The notes under the pieces were generated by a model. That model was given only the letters and a program-made list of their open reading frames with translations, did no database searches and was not told the DNA's origin. Below are positions 1 through 8,601 of a stretch of DNA of 49,395 nucleotides, in pieces (position 1 is the first letter of the stretch; every line of letters starts with the position of its first letter). Origin of the DNA: Acinetobacter tianfuensis (GTDB lineage: Bacteria > Pseudomonadota > Gammaproteobacteria > Pseudomonadales > Moraxellaceae); assembly GCF_003611465.1 (NCBI RefSeq), contig NZ_RAXV01000029.1, positions 1 to 49,395 of the forward strand. The letters are read 5' to 3'. The translations under genes and the position numbers were made by a program.

Positions 1-115
1 TCTAATCTATTTGATGAATTGATAGTAAAAGCTTAACAAACATTGGTAAAACAGTTTGTTTTTATAACATCAATCGAATATTTGAATTTAAATTAAAAAA
101 CAAATGAATAACAAT

Positions 116-140
116 ACCTTATAAATAAGGTCTTTTTTTT
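116..140 (+). terminator. Intrinsic terminator of an upstream gene
   Basis: A 6-bp perfect stem (ACCTTA/TAAGGT, loop TAAA) at 116-131 is followed by C and eight T on the plus strand. No plus-strand gene lies before it in the window, so it probably ends a gene located left of position 1. Confidence 0.6.
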
Positions 141-163
141 ATTTATCAAGGGAAGTGTGATGA

Positions 164-203
164 AAACATGAAAATTCACAATTAAATGTGAATTTTCATG
201 TTT
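164..203 (-). terminator. Long hairpin after the membrane-protein gene
   Basis: A perfect 16-bp inverted repeat (164-179 with 188-203, 8-nt AT-rich loop) sits 6 nt beyond the stop codon of the minus-strand gene ending at 210. Read on the minus strand, the 3' arm ends in GTTTT. It probably terminates the three-gene operon 3097-210, although the T-tract is short. Confidence 0.55.
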
Positions 204-209
204 ATAGTT

Positions 210-1124
210 TCAATAGATATGCTGTTCTATACGCTGTACGCGCTGCTTGATACGCGATGCAGCAGTAAATAAAAATAGACACATTAAAGCAGTAAGCGCC
301 AATGCAAACAACAGTACCCAGCGTACGGCCTGATTCAATCTTTTAGCTTGCAGCGCTTGCTTATTCACACTTTTCGCCATGGGCGTTAGAGATTTTTCAA
401 ACAGCTGGTGCTGCAAAGTCCACATTTGCTCAGGCTTAAAACCATAAGAAAAAAAGTTTGGATCATACTGCTCGGCTTGCATTAAAGCCTGTACATGCGG
501 AATTGCAGCGGCTTTATCTGCAGGTTTATGCAGCAGCGCAGTTTGCGCCAGCAAATAGTCTTTAACTGGCTTAGCCATAGGCTCTTGAGCCAAGATTTGA
601 GCAATTTCGCTTTCTTGTATCCGCTGATCATAATGTACCAGCTGCTGATACTCCTTCCCTTGATCTGCACTCGTATCATGCTGCACATAGGTTAAACCGC
701 CCCAAATGAGCAGAAAAGACAGCAGCCAGCCGACAAATTTCAAAACAAAGGACTGAAAGCGCACATAGAAAAAATGTATTTTCTTTAAAATATGTACCGC
801 AATAAAAGCGCCAAAAAATGAACAAAACAGCTTAAGGAACAGCCAGCCAAACCATGCGAATAAACTAAAGAAATAATCTTTCTGCTGGCCTAAAAAAGCA
901 AATGCAGCATCGGCGCTGCTGGGTAAATGCAGCTGCTCCGTATTCAAAGTTAATCCAAAAAATCCATAGACAAAATCTTGCTGTACATACAAGGCTGCAG
1001 CAGAACTGGTCATCAGCACTGCTGAAGCAACTCCCAGCAGCATCAAATTCCGCTGACGCGCTTTTAGCATTTTCAGGCCAGACTCCAGCTGCTGAGGCTT
1101 GATGGCAAATTCCTCTAATGACAC
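210..1124 (-). CDS. Multipass inner-membrane protein of a TelA-linked operon
   Basis: A 304-residue protein that I do not recognise as a named family. Four hydrophobic segments are visible at about residues 27-47, 88-112, 127-147 and 270-290. A polar, Gln-rich stretch of about 120 residues lies between the third and fourth and could form a periplasmic or cytoplasmic domain. It is the last gene of a minus-strand operon, 40 nt behind the TelA-family gene, and is followed by a strong hairpin. The context suggests a membrane partner of the two soluble coiled-coil proteins encoded upstream. That is inference, and no enzymatic motif is visible. Confidence 0.7.
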   Translation of the reverse strand: MSLEEFAIKPQQLESGLKMLKARQRNLMLLGVASAVLMTSSAAALYVQQDFVYGFFGLTLNTEQLHLPSSADAAFAFLGQQKDYFFSLFAWFGWLFLKLFCSFFGAFIAVHILKKIHFFYVRFQSFVLKFVGWLLSFLLIWGGLTYVQHDTSADQGKEYQQLVHYDQRIQESEIAQILAQEPMAKPVKDYLLAQTALLHKPADKAAAIPHVQALMQAEQYDPNFFSYGFKPEQMWTLQHQLFEKSLTPMAKSVNKQALQAKRLNQAVRWVLLFALALTALMCLFLFTAASRIKQRVQRIEQHIY

Positions 1125-1164
1125 AAAGTGCTCCTCTTATTAAATGCAGATACAATCACCAGTT

Positions 1165-2292
1165 TTAATTCGGCTTAGTGCTGTTCGACTCAAGCACTAA
1201 ATGTTTTAAGTCTTCCTGCAATGCCTGCAGCCGTGTTCGGGCTTCATCACGTTTTTGCACGCCCTCTTTCTGTATTTGAATCACATCATTTACAGTTTTA
1301 ATGAGTGTGTTCTGCACATGTTCAAGCGTTTCTATATCAATCACTGAGCGCTGATTGGCCCGTGCAGTATCTACAGAGTTCTGATGCAGCAAATCAGCAT
1401 TGCGTTTCAGCAAATCATTGGTTGCATCATCTATCGTATTTGCCAGCTGTACGCTGTTCTTTTGCTCTTGCAGCGAAATCGCCAAACTGATCTGATTTTT
1501 CCATGCAGGCAAAGTGATATTTTTAATGGCATAAAATTTATCCACCAGCATCAAATTATTGGACTGAATAATCCGAATCATCGGCAAAGTCTGCATGGCG
1601 GACTGCTGCAATATCTGTAAATCACTGATGCGTTTTTCTAAATTATTGGCTAAATGATTCAAGTCATAAATTTGCTGTGTCGTCTGCTGATCTTGCTCCA
1701 TTGCAGAAAGCTGTGAAATTTTACGCTGTATTTCCTGCTCTTTCAGTTTACCGGCTGCTACATATACAGCCAGCTGCTTATATTTATCCTGTACGCCGCC
1801 AAACATTTTCTCTAGCGTATCAACACGCGCTCTTAGCCCATTTTGCGAACTTTCAACCTCATGCACCAGCGCATCAATTTGCTCTTTAGCTGTATTAAAA
1901 TGCACATCAAAACTTTTCTTTGTGCCTTTAATTTTACTGAAAAGACTGCCTAAGAAGCCGCTGCTTTTCGCTGGATTCAAAATACTGCCCGTATTCAGCT
2001 GCTGCGCTGTCTGCACCACTTGCGTCAGTTTTTGCCCAGTAACATCCAAGTCTTTGTTTTGGACTAAATCCAGCAGTTCATCTGTATAGCTGGAAGTTTT
2101 CACCGCAATGTTTTTGCCGTATTCAGCAACGGCGCTTTGAGTCAGATCCGCCAGCTCTTTGTGCGCTTCCAAAACCTCATGATAATCTTCAGGCTGCAAA
2201 CCAATAGTTTTTAAATCCAGCGCCTGGAATGTTTGTTCACTAGGCACTTGATCTTGCACATCTGTCAAAGGCATCTGTTCTTGCTGCGTCAT
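1165..2292 (-). CDS. TelA/KlaA-family toxic anion resistance protein
   Basis: The 375-residue protein matches the TelA family (named after tellurite-resistance loci) in length and pattern: an acidic Gln-rich N-terminus, a helical middle with a KIKGTKK segment near residue 120, then long coiled-coil helices to the C-terminus. No signal peptide or membrane segment is visible. It lies between a 262-residue coiled-coil protein (16-nt gap) and a multipass membrane protein, so the three are likely co-transcribed and may form an envelope-associated complex. Family members are linked to tellurite and antimicrobial stress, but their biochemical role is not established. A resistance function here is not shown by the sequence. 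Confidence 0.8.
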   Translation of the reverse strand: MTQQEQMPLTDVQDQVPSEQTFQALDLKTIGLQPEDYHEVLEAHKELADLTQSAVAEYGKNIAVKTSSYTDELLDLVQNKDLDVTGQKLTQVVQTAQQLNTGSILNPAKSSGFLGSLFSKIKGTKKSFDVHFNTAKEQIDALVHEVESSQNGLRARVDTLEKMFGGVQDKYKQLAVYVAAGKLKEQEIQRKISQLSAMEQDQQTTQQIYDLNHLANNLEKRISDLQILQQSAMQTLPMIRIIQSNNLMLVDKFYAIKNITLPAWKNQISLAISLQEQKNSVQLANTIDDATNDLLKRNADLLHQNSVDTARANQRSVIDIETLEHVQNTLIKTVNDVIQIQKEGVQKRDEARTRLQALQEDLKHLVLESNSTKPN

Positions 2293-2308
2293 AACACACC
2301 TATACTGA

Positions 2309-3097
2309 TCATGCTTTAGAAGAGTTTTCTAAAGATTTTTTTAAAGTTTGAATTAAGCTTTCACGGCTGCTGTCCAGCTTCGCCAATGAAGCAGCAGAAG
2401 CACTCTGTTGGCTTTGCTGTACATGATATTTCCAGGCAGGTATAAGCACCTGCTGCGCTTCTTTAAAACGGTCAAGCAATGAAAATGTCAGCTGCTGAGA
2501 CAGCTGCATCTGTGCAATAGCAATGTCATTGCTGGCTTGTACAGTTCTCAAACTATGCGTCTTCTTTGCCAGACGTTCAGCAAAATGATCCAGCGGATGC
2601 TGCTGCGTAAAGCTCGGATACTCATTTAAAAACTCATCTGCAGCACGAATATGCAGCGCCATTTGCTCACGCAAGCCGCTGAGCTGATTAAACCGGGACT
2701 GAGACTTTTGAATTTCAACTTGCAGCTGCTGACTCAAACTATGCGTCTGCTCCAGCAAACGGTCTAAATTACGGTAATAAGCAATTTGCTTTGCGCCAAA
2801 TTCTACATCTATCCCCATCCAGCGCTGTAAAGCATTAAATTTACGATTTCGAATATACTTTTTAGACACCGACAGCTGCCGAATAAGCTCTTCAATATTC
2901 TGGCTTAAACGCTGCGTCAGCTTAGGGTCAATTCCCTGCAGCAGCACCGCTTGCGCTTGTACAAGCTGATCCGCAAAATGATTCAGTTTATATTGATCAT
3001 TCAGCAGCGGAACCAAATCATTGCGCTTGATGGACAGTACATCCGCAGTACTGACTTCAATTTCATGCAAAGGCGCAAGTGCATAAGCTTGAGACAT
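2309..3097 (-). CDS. Coiled-coil protein upstream of telA
   Basis: A 262-residue, Gln/Leu-rich, almost fully helical protein with no signal peptide or membrane segment. Its pattern (long heptad-like helices, an IEELIRQL segment near residue 67, a basic KKYIRNRKF stretch near residue 78) resembles the 5-bromo-4-chloroindolyl-phosphate-hydrolase-like or TelA-associated helical proteins, but I cannot assign a family firmly. It is the first gene of the operon, with 16 nt before telA. The start at 3097 has no strong Shine-Dalgarno, so the next methionines remain possible. Confidence 0.65.
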   Translation of the reverse strand: MSQAYALAPLHEIEVSTADVLSIKRNDLVPLLNDQYKLNHFADQLVQAQAVLLQGIDPKLTQRLSQNIEELIRQLSVSKKYIRNRKFNALQRWMGIDVEFGAKQIAYYRNLDRLLEQTHSLSQQLQVEIQKSQSRFNQLSGLREQMALHIRAADEFLNEYPSFTQQHPLDHFAERLAKKTHSLRTVQASNDIAIAQMQLSQQLTFSLLDRFKEAQQVLIPAWKYHVQQSQQSASAASLAKLDSSRESLIQTLKKSLENSSKA

Positions 3098-3314
3098 AAT
3101 GGCATTAAACCCAATAAAATCATTTTTATACAGTTCAATTTATACTACTTCTATATCTCAAACGTTCTTGTAGTTTTTTGCAAATAAAAATGTACTGCAT
3201 GCCATATTTCAAAATTTTTAATTCAGCTGATGGTTTTATCTGTACATTAGACCGCCCTAAAAACTAGGCTTACCAGACACTTTTGCAAAGACGCTTTTCT
3301 AGATTGACTTCAAT

Positions 3315-3338
3315 AAAAAAGCCATCTGAGCAGATGGC
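3315..3338 (-). terminator. rnk intrinsic terminator
   Basis: An 8-bp stem (GCCATCTG/CAGATGGC, 3321-3338, 2-nt minimal loop) is followed on the minus strand by six T. It lies about 50 nt beyond the rnk stop. Confidence 0.8.
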
Positions 3339-3388
3339 TTGATTTTAACTCTAAACACTGGACGCTATACAGAAATCTGTAAATCCTA

Positions 3389-3793
3389 TTAGAGATAATT
3401 CCCTTCACGTTCTGGCTGGAAAAGCACTTTCTCAATTGTAACTTTCATAATGTGGCCATCAGGCTGAGGCCACTCTATGCATTGCCCTTCAGCCAGACCC
3501 AGAATCGCTGCGCCAATTGGAGCAATAACATTGACTTGTCCCTTTTCGCCCTTGAAGTCATGCGGATAAACCAGCGTGATTTCCACAGACTCTGTCGAAG
3601 GCGCAATAGTAATCATTGCTTTTGCATTCATACTGACAACATTAGCAGGAACGTCTTGCGGCTTCACAACCTCAGCTCGCGCCAACTCATCTTCCAAATG
3701 CTGCATCGTTGGCGTCAATACCGCCTGATGTTCAAGCATTGTTTCTAAACGCTGTAAATCCTGTTCAGAAATAATAATTTGCGGTTTATTCAT
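3389..3793 (-). CDS. rnk: Nucleoside diphosphate kinase regulator Rnk
   Basis: The 134-residue protein has the Rnk layout: a short N-terminal coiled coil (MNKPQIII to about residue 45) and a GreA/GreB-type C-terminal domain with LVYPHDFKG and APIGAAILGL. Rnk-type proteins bind RNA polymerase in the secondary channel region; in E. coli and Pseudomonas they affect nucleoside diphosphate kinase levels and alginate. The ATG at 3793 is preferred over the in-frame TTG two codons earlier because AGGAG lies 10 nt upstream of the ATG and only 4 nt before the TTG. It is monocistronic, with its own terminator. Confidence 0.88.
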   Translation of the reverse strand: MNKPQIIISEQDLQRLETMLEHQAVLTPTMQHLEDELARAEVVKPQDVPANVVSMNAKAMITIAPSTESVEITLVYPHDFKGEKGQVNVIAPIGAAILGLAEGQCIEWPQPDGHIMKVTIEKVLFQPEREGNYL

Positions 3794-3910
3794 AATCAAA
3801 GCTCTCCTAAACCTATCGTGATGTCATATTCAAGTTATTATTGCTTTAACACTGTTATAACAGACCTTTATACAAAGCGGTGAACGAATACTTTTTTAGG
3901 TCCATAAAAA

Positions 3911-3930
3911 AAGCTCCCTTGAGGGAGCTT
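3911..3930 (-). terminator. glyA intrinsic terminator
   Basis: A perfect 8-bp stem (AAGCTCCC/GGGAGCTT) with TTGA loop, followed by T-rich sequence on the minus strand, 15 nt beyond the glyA stop. Confidence 0.85.
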
Positions 3931-3944
3931 TTCTCAAGTAGAAC

Positions 3945-5198
3945 TTAGTTTGCGTAAACTGGGAATTTAGCGCATACAGTTTCAACCTTAGCTTTTACAG
4001 TATTGATCACTGCTTCATCGCCTTTAGCATCTAAGATGTCAGCAATCCAGCCAGCCAAGTCACGTACTTCAGCTTCACCAAAACCGCGAGTTGTCACAGC
4101 AGGTGTACCAATACGAATACCAGAAGTGACAAATGGAGAACGTGGATCGTTTGGTACAGAGTTTTTGTTCACAGTAATGTGAGCTGCGCCTAACCAAGCA
4201 TCTGCTTCTTTACCTGTGATGTCTTGTTTGATTAGAGACAATAAGAACAAGTGGTTTTTCGTACCGCCAGAAACAACGTCATAACCGCGTGCAATAAGCA
4301 CTTCAGCCATTGCTTGAGCGTTCTTAACAACTTGCTCTTGGTAAGCTTTGTATTCAGGAGCCATTGCTTCTTTAAAGCAAATTGCTTTAGCCGCTACAGC
4401 GTGAACCAATGGACCGCCTTGGTTGCCTGGGAATACAGCTGATTGTAATTTTTTCTCAATTTCTTCGTTTGCTTTCGCAAGGATTAAACCTGAACGCGGG
4501 CCACGAAGCGTTTTATGCGTAGTCGTTGTTGTAACGTCAGCAATTTGAACTGGGCTTGGGTAAACACCAGCTGCTACTAGACCAGCAACATGCGCCATGT
4601 CTACAAATAGGTAAGCGCCAACTTTGTCCGCGATGTCACGGAAACGCTGCCAGTCAACAATTTGGCTGTACGCAGAGAAACCTGCAACGATCATTTTTGG
4701 CTTGTGTTCTTCTGCTAGACGTTCAACTTCTTCATAGTCGATTTCGCCAGTTTCAGGGTTTAAACCGTATTGAATTGCATTATATGTTTTGCCAGAGAAG
4801 CTAACTTTTGCACCGTGAGTCAAGTGACCGCCGTGAGCAAGGCTCATACCCAAAACTGTATCGCCTGGGTTAAGAAGCGCTAGATATACTGCAGAGTTTG
4901 CTTGTGAACCAGCGTGCGGCTGTACGTTTGCGTAGTCAGCGCCGAAAAGCTCTTTAGCACGGTCAATTGCTAACTGTTCAATAACGTCTACATATTCGCA
5001 TCCGCCGTAGTAGCGTTTGCCTGGGTAGCCTTCTGCATATTTGTTTGTAAGTTTTGAACCTTGAGCTTCCATTACTGCTGGCGAGCAGTAGTTTTCAGAA
5101 GCGATAAGCTCAATATGAGCTTCTTGGCGCGCATCTTCTTGAGTGATCGCTTGAGCTAATTCTGGGTCAAATTGAGCAATTGAAATGTTGGCAAACAT
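3945..5198 (-). CDS. glyA: Serine hydroxymethyltransferase
   Basis: A 417-residue cytosolic PLP enzyme that interconverts serine and glycine with tetrahydrofolate and supplies one-carbon units. Near-complete family conservation is visible: [10 protein letters not shown] near the N-terminus, YPGKRYYGG, the DMAHVAGL segment and the PLP-lysine motif [15 protein letters not shown] at about residue 230. The length matches the family when the start is the ATG at 5198. The 21 extra codons upstream are not family-like and overlap the promoter region. AGGACC precedes the start. Monocistronic, with hairpin-forming leader sequence. Confidence 0.97.
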   Translation of the reverse strand: MFANISIAQFDPELAQAITQEDARQEAHIELIASENYCSPAVMEAQGSKLTNKYAEGYPGKRYYGGCEYVDVIEQLAIDRAKELFGADYANVQPHAGSQANSAVYLALLNPGDTVLGMSLAHGGHLTHGAKVSFSGKTYNAIQYGLNPETGEIDYEEVERLAEEHKPKMIVAGFSAYSQIVDWQRFRDIADKVGAYLFVDMAHVAGLVAAGVYPSPVQIADVTTTTTHKTLRGPRSGLILAKANEEIEKKLQSAVFPGNQGGPLVHAVAAKAICFKEAMAPEYKAYQEQVVKNAQAMAEVLIARGYDVVSGGTKNHLFLLSLIKQDITGKEADAWLGAAHITVNKNSVPNDPRSPFVTSGIRIGTPAVTTRGFGEAEVRDLAGWIADILDAKGDEAVINTVKAKVETVCAKFPVYAN

Positions 5199-5220
5199 TA
5201 GCGAGGTCCTATGAAATGTA

Positions 5221-5262
5221 GGGCTTTTAAGCCGTGCTAAGATTGGCGCGTATTGTAGCACG
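5221..5262 (-). promoter_or_regulatory. glyA leader with inverted repeats
   Basis: Upstream of glyA the sequence holds a 7-bp inverted repeat (CGTGCTA at 5233-5239, TAGCACG at 5256-5262) and a short GGCTT/AAGCC hairpin at 5222-5233. On the minus strand a TACAAT just inside the repeat could be a -10 box. This may be an operator around the promoter or leader structure. No known riboswitch is recognisable. Confidence 0.3.
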
Positions 5263-5448
5263 AAGTTTAAAAATCCGAGAGAGTACTTTTCTCAGTTTGT
5301 TATTAAATTTTACCCAGTTCAGATAAAATTATATGAATTTTAGTCAAATCAAATAATTGAATTAAAAATAGAGATTTCGTTCTTGGCACTTTTTGCTATT
5401 TTATTTATGTACATTTTAGCTTGACACTTAAATTGGCGAATTTACACG

Positions 5449-5908
5449 ATGGAAATGCTTTTTTGCTTGCTTCTAAGTTTTGCATTGAGGTACTTGTTTC
5501 GGGGGTACAAAACCCAGCTGCAAAAAAACAAATATCCGCAGATTCACCCAGCCTCTCTCCCAGCAGCAAAAATTGTATTTAAAAAGCATGCATCCATCCG
5601 TCAGACAGCAGCCGAATTCGTGAACTGAATGCATTAAGCGCCAATCAAAGCGTATTCTTAAAGCTGCTGAAACAAACTTTTCCAGAATATGATATTGCGA
5701 TTAAGCAGCTAAAATTTATTATTTTAGATTAAGATAAAATGCCCCGTGCGATTTTTGAATACCATGCCGGCACTCAACCTTTTAAAATGATCGGCACAGA
5801 GATGGCCTGCCTCTATTTCTATATAAAGCGCTAATTTCTGCAGAAGAGCTAGAAAAAGACCATTTAGCGATATTTTCAACAACTAAATCCCAATCTTCAC
5901 AGATTTAA
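5449..5908 (+). pseudogene. Degraded gene, possibly DUF2726-like
   Basis: Coding-like sequence continues through 460 nt but in pieces. Frame 1 from ATG 5449 gives MEMLFCLLLSFALRYLF and stops after about 59 codons. A second frame carries LNALSANQSVFLKLLKQTF and then, after an in-frame TAA, MPRAIFEYHAGTQPFKMIG. A third frame ends ISAEELEKDHLAIF before TAA 5906-5908. The segment 'N-x-x-FLxLLxxxFPEYxI' resembles DUF2726 proteins. At least two frameshifts and one nonsense codon separate the parts, so it is not functional. Family assignment is tentative. Confidence 0.6.
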
Positions 5909-5981
5909 AGCCCTTAAATTTGTCAGCCTACTTCTTCAGATGGTAAATTTAGGTTTATTCATTTTGCTTTTGGATTTAGGC

Positions 5982-6680
5982 ATGCAGGCCATTATTCTTG
6001 ATACAGAAACACATACTTTAAATGGCCAGCCCATTGAGATTGCTTACGCGCCTATCGAAATTCAAAATGGAAAATTAATTCTAGATAAAAGCAAAGTTTT
6101 TGATCAGCTGTATACCGTAGATGAGCCAATTTCATTTGCAGCGATGGCTGTGCATCATATTTTAGAGTCTGACCTTGAAGGCATGCCGCATTACAGCAGT
6201 TTCAGCTTGCCCAATGACACGGTTTATATTATTGGCCACAATATTGACTATGACATTCGCGCTTTAGAAAAATGCGGAGTGGACAGCTCTAAAATTAAAG
6301 CCATTTGCACCCTTGCTCTAGCCCGCCGCGTCTGGCCAGATGCCGAAGCGCATAACATTTCTGCGCTGATTTATATGATCAGCAAAGGCAGCGCAAAAGC
6401 CCGCGAAATGATCCGCAAAGCACACCGTGCTGACATGGATATTATTTTGACTGCTAATATTTTGATGCACATTGTGCACCAGCTGAATATCGGCTCTATG
6501 GAGTCTCTATTTGAAGCTTCTGAAGATGCGCGCATTCCCCGCAGCATCAATTTTGGCAAACACCGCGGCACAGCTATTGCTGACTTGCCTGCGGACTATG
6601 TTCAATGGCTGCTGCGTCAGGAAGACTTAGACCCTTATTTGCGTAAAGCTCTAGAAAATACTGCAATTACAACACTCTAA
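5982..6680 (+). CDS. ExoX-like DEDDh 3'-5' exonuclease
   Basis: A 232-residue protein with the DEDDh exonuclease signature: D7-T-E9, H86-N-I-D89 and H148-x4-D153. This fold is shared by DNA polymerase III epsilon and exodeoxyribonuclease X, which degrade single-stranded DNA from the 3' end with two metal ions. A C-terminal domain (about residues 186-225, INFGKHRGTAIADLPADYV) matches the small module often attached to ExoX homologues. The ATG at 5982 is preferred to the upstream one at 5940 because the catalytic DTE strand then starts at residue 4. Likely role: DNA repair or RNA trimming. Monocistronic. Confidence 0.82.
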   Translation: MQAIILDTETHTLNGQPIEIAYAPIEIQNGKLILDKSKVFDQLYTVDEPISFAAMAVHHILESDLEGMPHYSSFSLPNDTVYIIGHNIDYDIRALEKCGVDSSKIKAICTLALARRVWPDAEAHNISALIYMISKGSAKAREMIRKAHRADMDIILTANILMHIVHQLNIGSMESLFEASEDARIPRSINFGKHRGTAIADLPADYVQWLLRQEDLDPYLRKALENTAITTL

Positions 6681-6691
6681 AATAGAGTGTT
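6671..6691 (+). terminator. Hairpin overlapping the exonuclease stop codon
   Basis: A perfect 9-bp stem (AACACTCTA/TAGAGTGTT, AAA loop) includes the stop codon of the exonuclease gene. No T-tract follows, so it may be a weak terminator or an mRNA 3'-end stabiliser. Confidence 0.35.
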
Positions 6692-6713
6692 GCAGTCTGG
6701 ACTGTCATAAAAA

Positions 6714-6741
6714 TGTCATTTCACTGTAATTTTCATATAAT
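6714..6741 (+). promoter_or_regulatory. Candidate sigma70 promoter
   Basis: A consensus TATAAT at 6736-6741 with a weak -35 (TGTCAT, 6714-6719, 16-nt spacer), about 40 nt upstream of the next gene. Confidence 0.4.
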
Positions 6742-6778
6742 AAGATCAGCCTTAATTTATTGGGGGATAAATTAAGGC

Positions 6779-7393
6779 ATGAATCATTTTTATAAAACTG
6801 AACTGGGTTTGCACACACTTCAGCATCGAAATATTACGCTGAATGCCAAACAGCGCAGGCTTTTAATTCTTATCGGTTCTGATGATTTCAATGCCATGCG
6901 CCATGATCAAAAACAGCGTCTAGCCAATATTGAGTTGCTTCAGCAGCTGCTGGATTTAGGTTTAATCGCACAAATGCAAAATACCGCTATAAAGGCTGTT
7001 TCAGAACATAAAAATACACCTCTCGCTCCAGAAACTCATCGTGATCAGCGGCCTGCATCTGTAAGTATTGAATTTAAAGAACTGCAAAACACTGCAGCTG
7101 CAGATCATTTAAAAACAGCTCCAGCAAATGAACTGCCAGATTCATATAGCGCACTTGATATAGAGTCATTGCAGCAGCTGATGATTCAGCATTTGCAGCA
7201 ATACTGCGGACTGATGGCCAAATCACTGATTGAAAAAATTAGCCAAAGCAGCTGCGCCGCTGAACTGAAATCTTGCCAAATGCAATGGATTACACATTTA
7301 CAGGAATCCCGCATTTCACATATGCAGCTGAATCAGACCCTGCAGCATATCAATTTCAGCCTTAATCATATGCAGCATCGACAATATGCTTAG
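6779..7393 (+). CDS. Hypothetical helical Gln-rich protein
   Basis: A 204-residue protein, not recognised. The first 70 residues resemble the 'AKQRRLLILIGSDDF...L..LL..GLI' pattern seen in many Acinetobacter proteins of unknown function with a winged-helix-like start (a single HTH-type unit). A polar linker follows (residues 75-120), then a helical C-terminus rich in Gln, His and Leu (SLQQLMIQHLQQYCGLMAK near residue 130). No signal peptide and no membrane segment. A TATAAT promoter lies just upstream and TAAGG precedes the ATG. It is probably cytoplasmic; any regulatory role is only a guess. Confidence 0.65.
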   Translation: MNHFYKTELGLHTLQHRNITLNAKQRRLLILIGSDDFNAMRHDQKQRLANIELLQQLLDLGLIAQMQNTAIKAVSEHKNTPLAPETHRDQRPASVSIEFKELQNTAAADHLKTAPANELPDSYSALDIESLQQLMIQHLQQYCGLMAKSLIEKISQSSCAAELKSCQMQWITHLQESRISHMQLNQTLQHINFSLNHMQHRQYA

Positions 7394-7597
7394 AGCTTTT
7401 TTATTTTAACTCATTCAAAAAAGCGCTTAAATAAAGTTTAAAAGAACACACAATTGTAATTAAGTGCTTGTTTTATAATGAGCATAACAAGTGAGAACTG
7501 AATAAAAACTTAATGATTCTAAAAGTATAAGACTATATTTCACTGGTAAAAATAATGGACTTGCCCAATGATGGCGCTGTTATTTCGGAGCTGCAAT

Positions 7598-7951
7598 ATG
7601 TCTTATTTTTTAGAGTTTGATGCCTTTGATAACCCGATGCAATTAAGCAAAGTGGGCAATTGGGTTATTACTTTTTTAAGCCCTAAAGAAGAGCTGGAAA
7701 ATATTCAACTGGCTATTACTTATGTTTTGCCCCGTCAAGCAAATGGCGAATTGCAGCCCCGCCGTATTATGATTTGCAAAACCAGCCTTGAAAATACATG
7801 GCGCATTGAAACGATTGAGTGCTTTAACAGCGCACAAAATACAGAAGTTAATTTTTCACCTGCAAGCCAAGAAGCACAGCAGATTTTACAAAGCGTACAA
7901 AATGAATTTGAACGCTATGATGTCTGTGTCCGCCTGAAGCAGACATCTTAA
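7598..7951 (+). CDS. Small hypothetical cytoplasmic protein
   Basis: A 117-residue soluble protein of unknown family (starts MSYFLEFDAFDNPMQLSKVG), mixed alpha/beta, with no signal or membrane segment. The start at 7598 has GGAG 7-8 nt upstream; a longer reading from 7568 lacks a ribosome site and adds an unlike N-terminus. It ends at a shared terminator facing the convergent small gene at 7999-8226. Confidence 0.65.
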   Translation: MSYFLEFDAFDNPMQLSKVGNWVITFLSPKEELENIQLAITYVLPRQANGELQPRRIMICKTSLENTWRIETIECFNSAQNTEVNFSPASQEAQQILQSVQNEFERYDVCVRLKQTS

Positions 7952-7970
7952 TTACATGACAGCGCATAAA

Positions 7971-7997
7971 AAAACTCACCCTTAGGTGAGTTTTTTT
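7971..7997. terminator. Bidirectional terminator between convergent genes
   Basis: A 10-bp stem AAAACTCACC/GGTGAGTTTT with CTTA loop, followed by T on the plus strand and preceded by A residues (a T-tract for the minus strand). It lies between the stop at 7951 (+) and the stop at 7999 (-). Confidence 0.85.
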
Positions 7998-7998
7998 A

Positions 7999-8226
7999 TT
8001 AGGCCTGAATAATTTTATAAATATTGGATGAGTGCTGACTCTCAAACAGCATTTCAATACTTGGCTGAATAATCTCACCATCCACTACAATATGTTCAAT
8101 ATATTTTGTTAGATCTGTTTCTGCAGCCGTTTTTTCGCCTTGTTCCAAAAATGCGCTTAAAACTGCTTTCGCATCAATCACCTGACTGTGCTGATCCTTC
8201 ACCTTAATATCAATCATTTTTGTCAT
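7999..8226 (-). CDS. Small protein, paralogue of the 38129 gene
   Basis: A 75-residue protein of unknown function. Its C-terminal half (IVVDGEIIQPSIEMLFES, then IYKII at the end) aligns with the 65-residue protein at 38129-38326 in 18 of 32 positions without gaps, and both contain VKDQ near the start, so they form a family inside this window. No signal peptide. AGGATA precedes the ATG at 8226; a second ATG three codons later is possible. The partner copy lies downstream of a cold-shock gene, which hints at a stress or RNA-linked role, but nothing in the sequence proves it. Confidence 0.72.
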   Translation of the reverse strand: MTKMIDIKVKDQHSQVIDAKAVLSAFLEQGEKTAAETDLTKYIEHIVVDGEIIQPSIEMLFESQHSSNIYKIIQA

Positions 8227-8417
8227 TTTCTTTATCCTGCTTCTAATAAACTACGTTTTTTATATCACATGCAGAAAAAATCAGGCACTTTGTAAATGTT
8301 AGATTTTTTGGCATTGTAAGTTTTTAGTAAACAAATGATATATCAGATAAATACGTAAAATTTTGAAAAACTGTATGACAATTTAACCGAAAAAGTGTAC
8401 TGACAAGTCAAAATAAG

Positions 8418-8441
8418 AAAGCCCGCTCAATGGCGGGCTTT
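8418..8441 (-). terminator. Strong terminator after a gene remnant
   Basis: A GCCCGC/GCGGGC stem extended by AAA/TTT, with a 6-nt loop. On the minus strand the next bases are CTTATTTT. It directly follows the TAA at 8440-8442 of a minus-strand gene remnant, so it looks like that gene's original terminator. Confidence 0.7.
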
Positions 8442-8601
8442 ATGTTGGAAGGCTAGTGCTGATTGTATTGTTTGATGAATCAAACTCAAAACGAGCTGTC
8501 ATTGATCCGTCCAACTGCTTCGTAGCGTCTACTTAACCACTTCGACCTACTGTAGTTTCAATATATGCCTGCTGCCTCCTGCTGGCAAGCAGCCGTGACA
8601 T
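8440..8601 (-). pseudogene. Gene-end remnant, unidentified
   Basis: On the minus strand one frame reads 22 codons from ATG 8601 (MSRLLASRRQQAYIETTVG), meets a TAA, then continues in the same frame for 30 codons (TARFEFDSSNNTISTSLPT) to a TAA that abuts a strong terminator. This looks like the 3' end of a lost gene carrying a nonsense mutation. I cannot name the family. The rest of the interval 8227-8739 shows no gene. Confidence 0.4.

Noticed and set aside
5199..5261. Longer SHMT start at 5261
   Set aside because: The 21 added residues are unlike SHMT and cover the promoter and inverted repeat; ATG 5198 fits the 417-residue family length.
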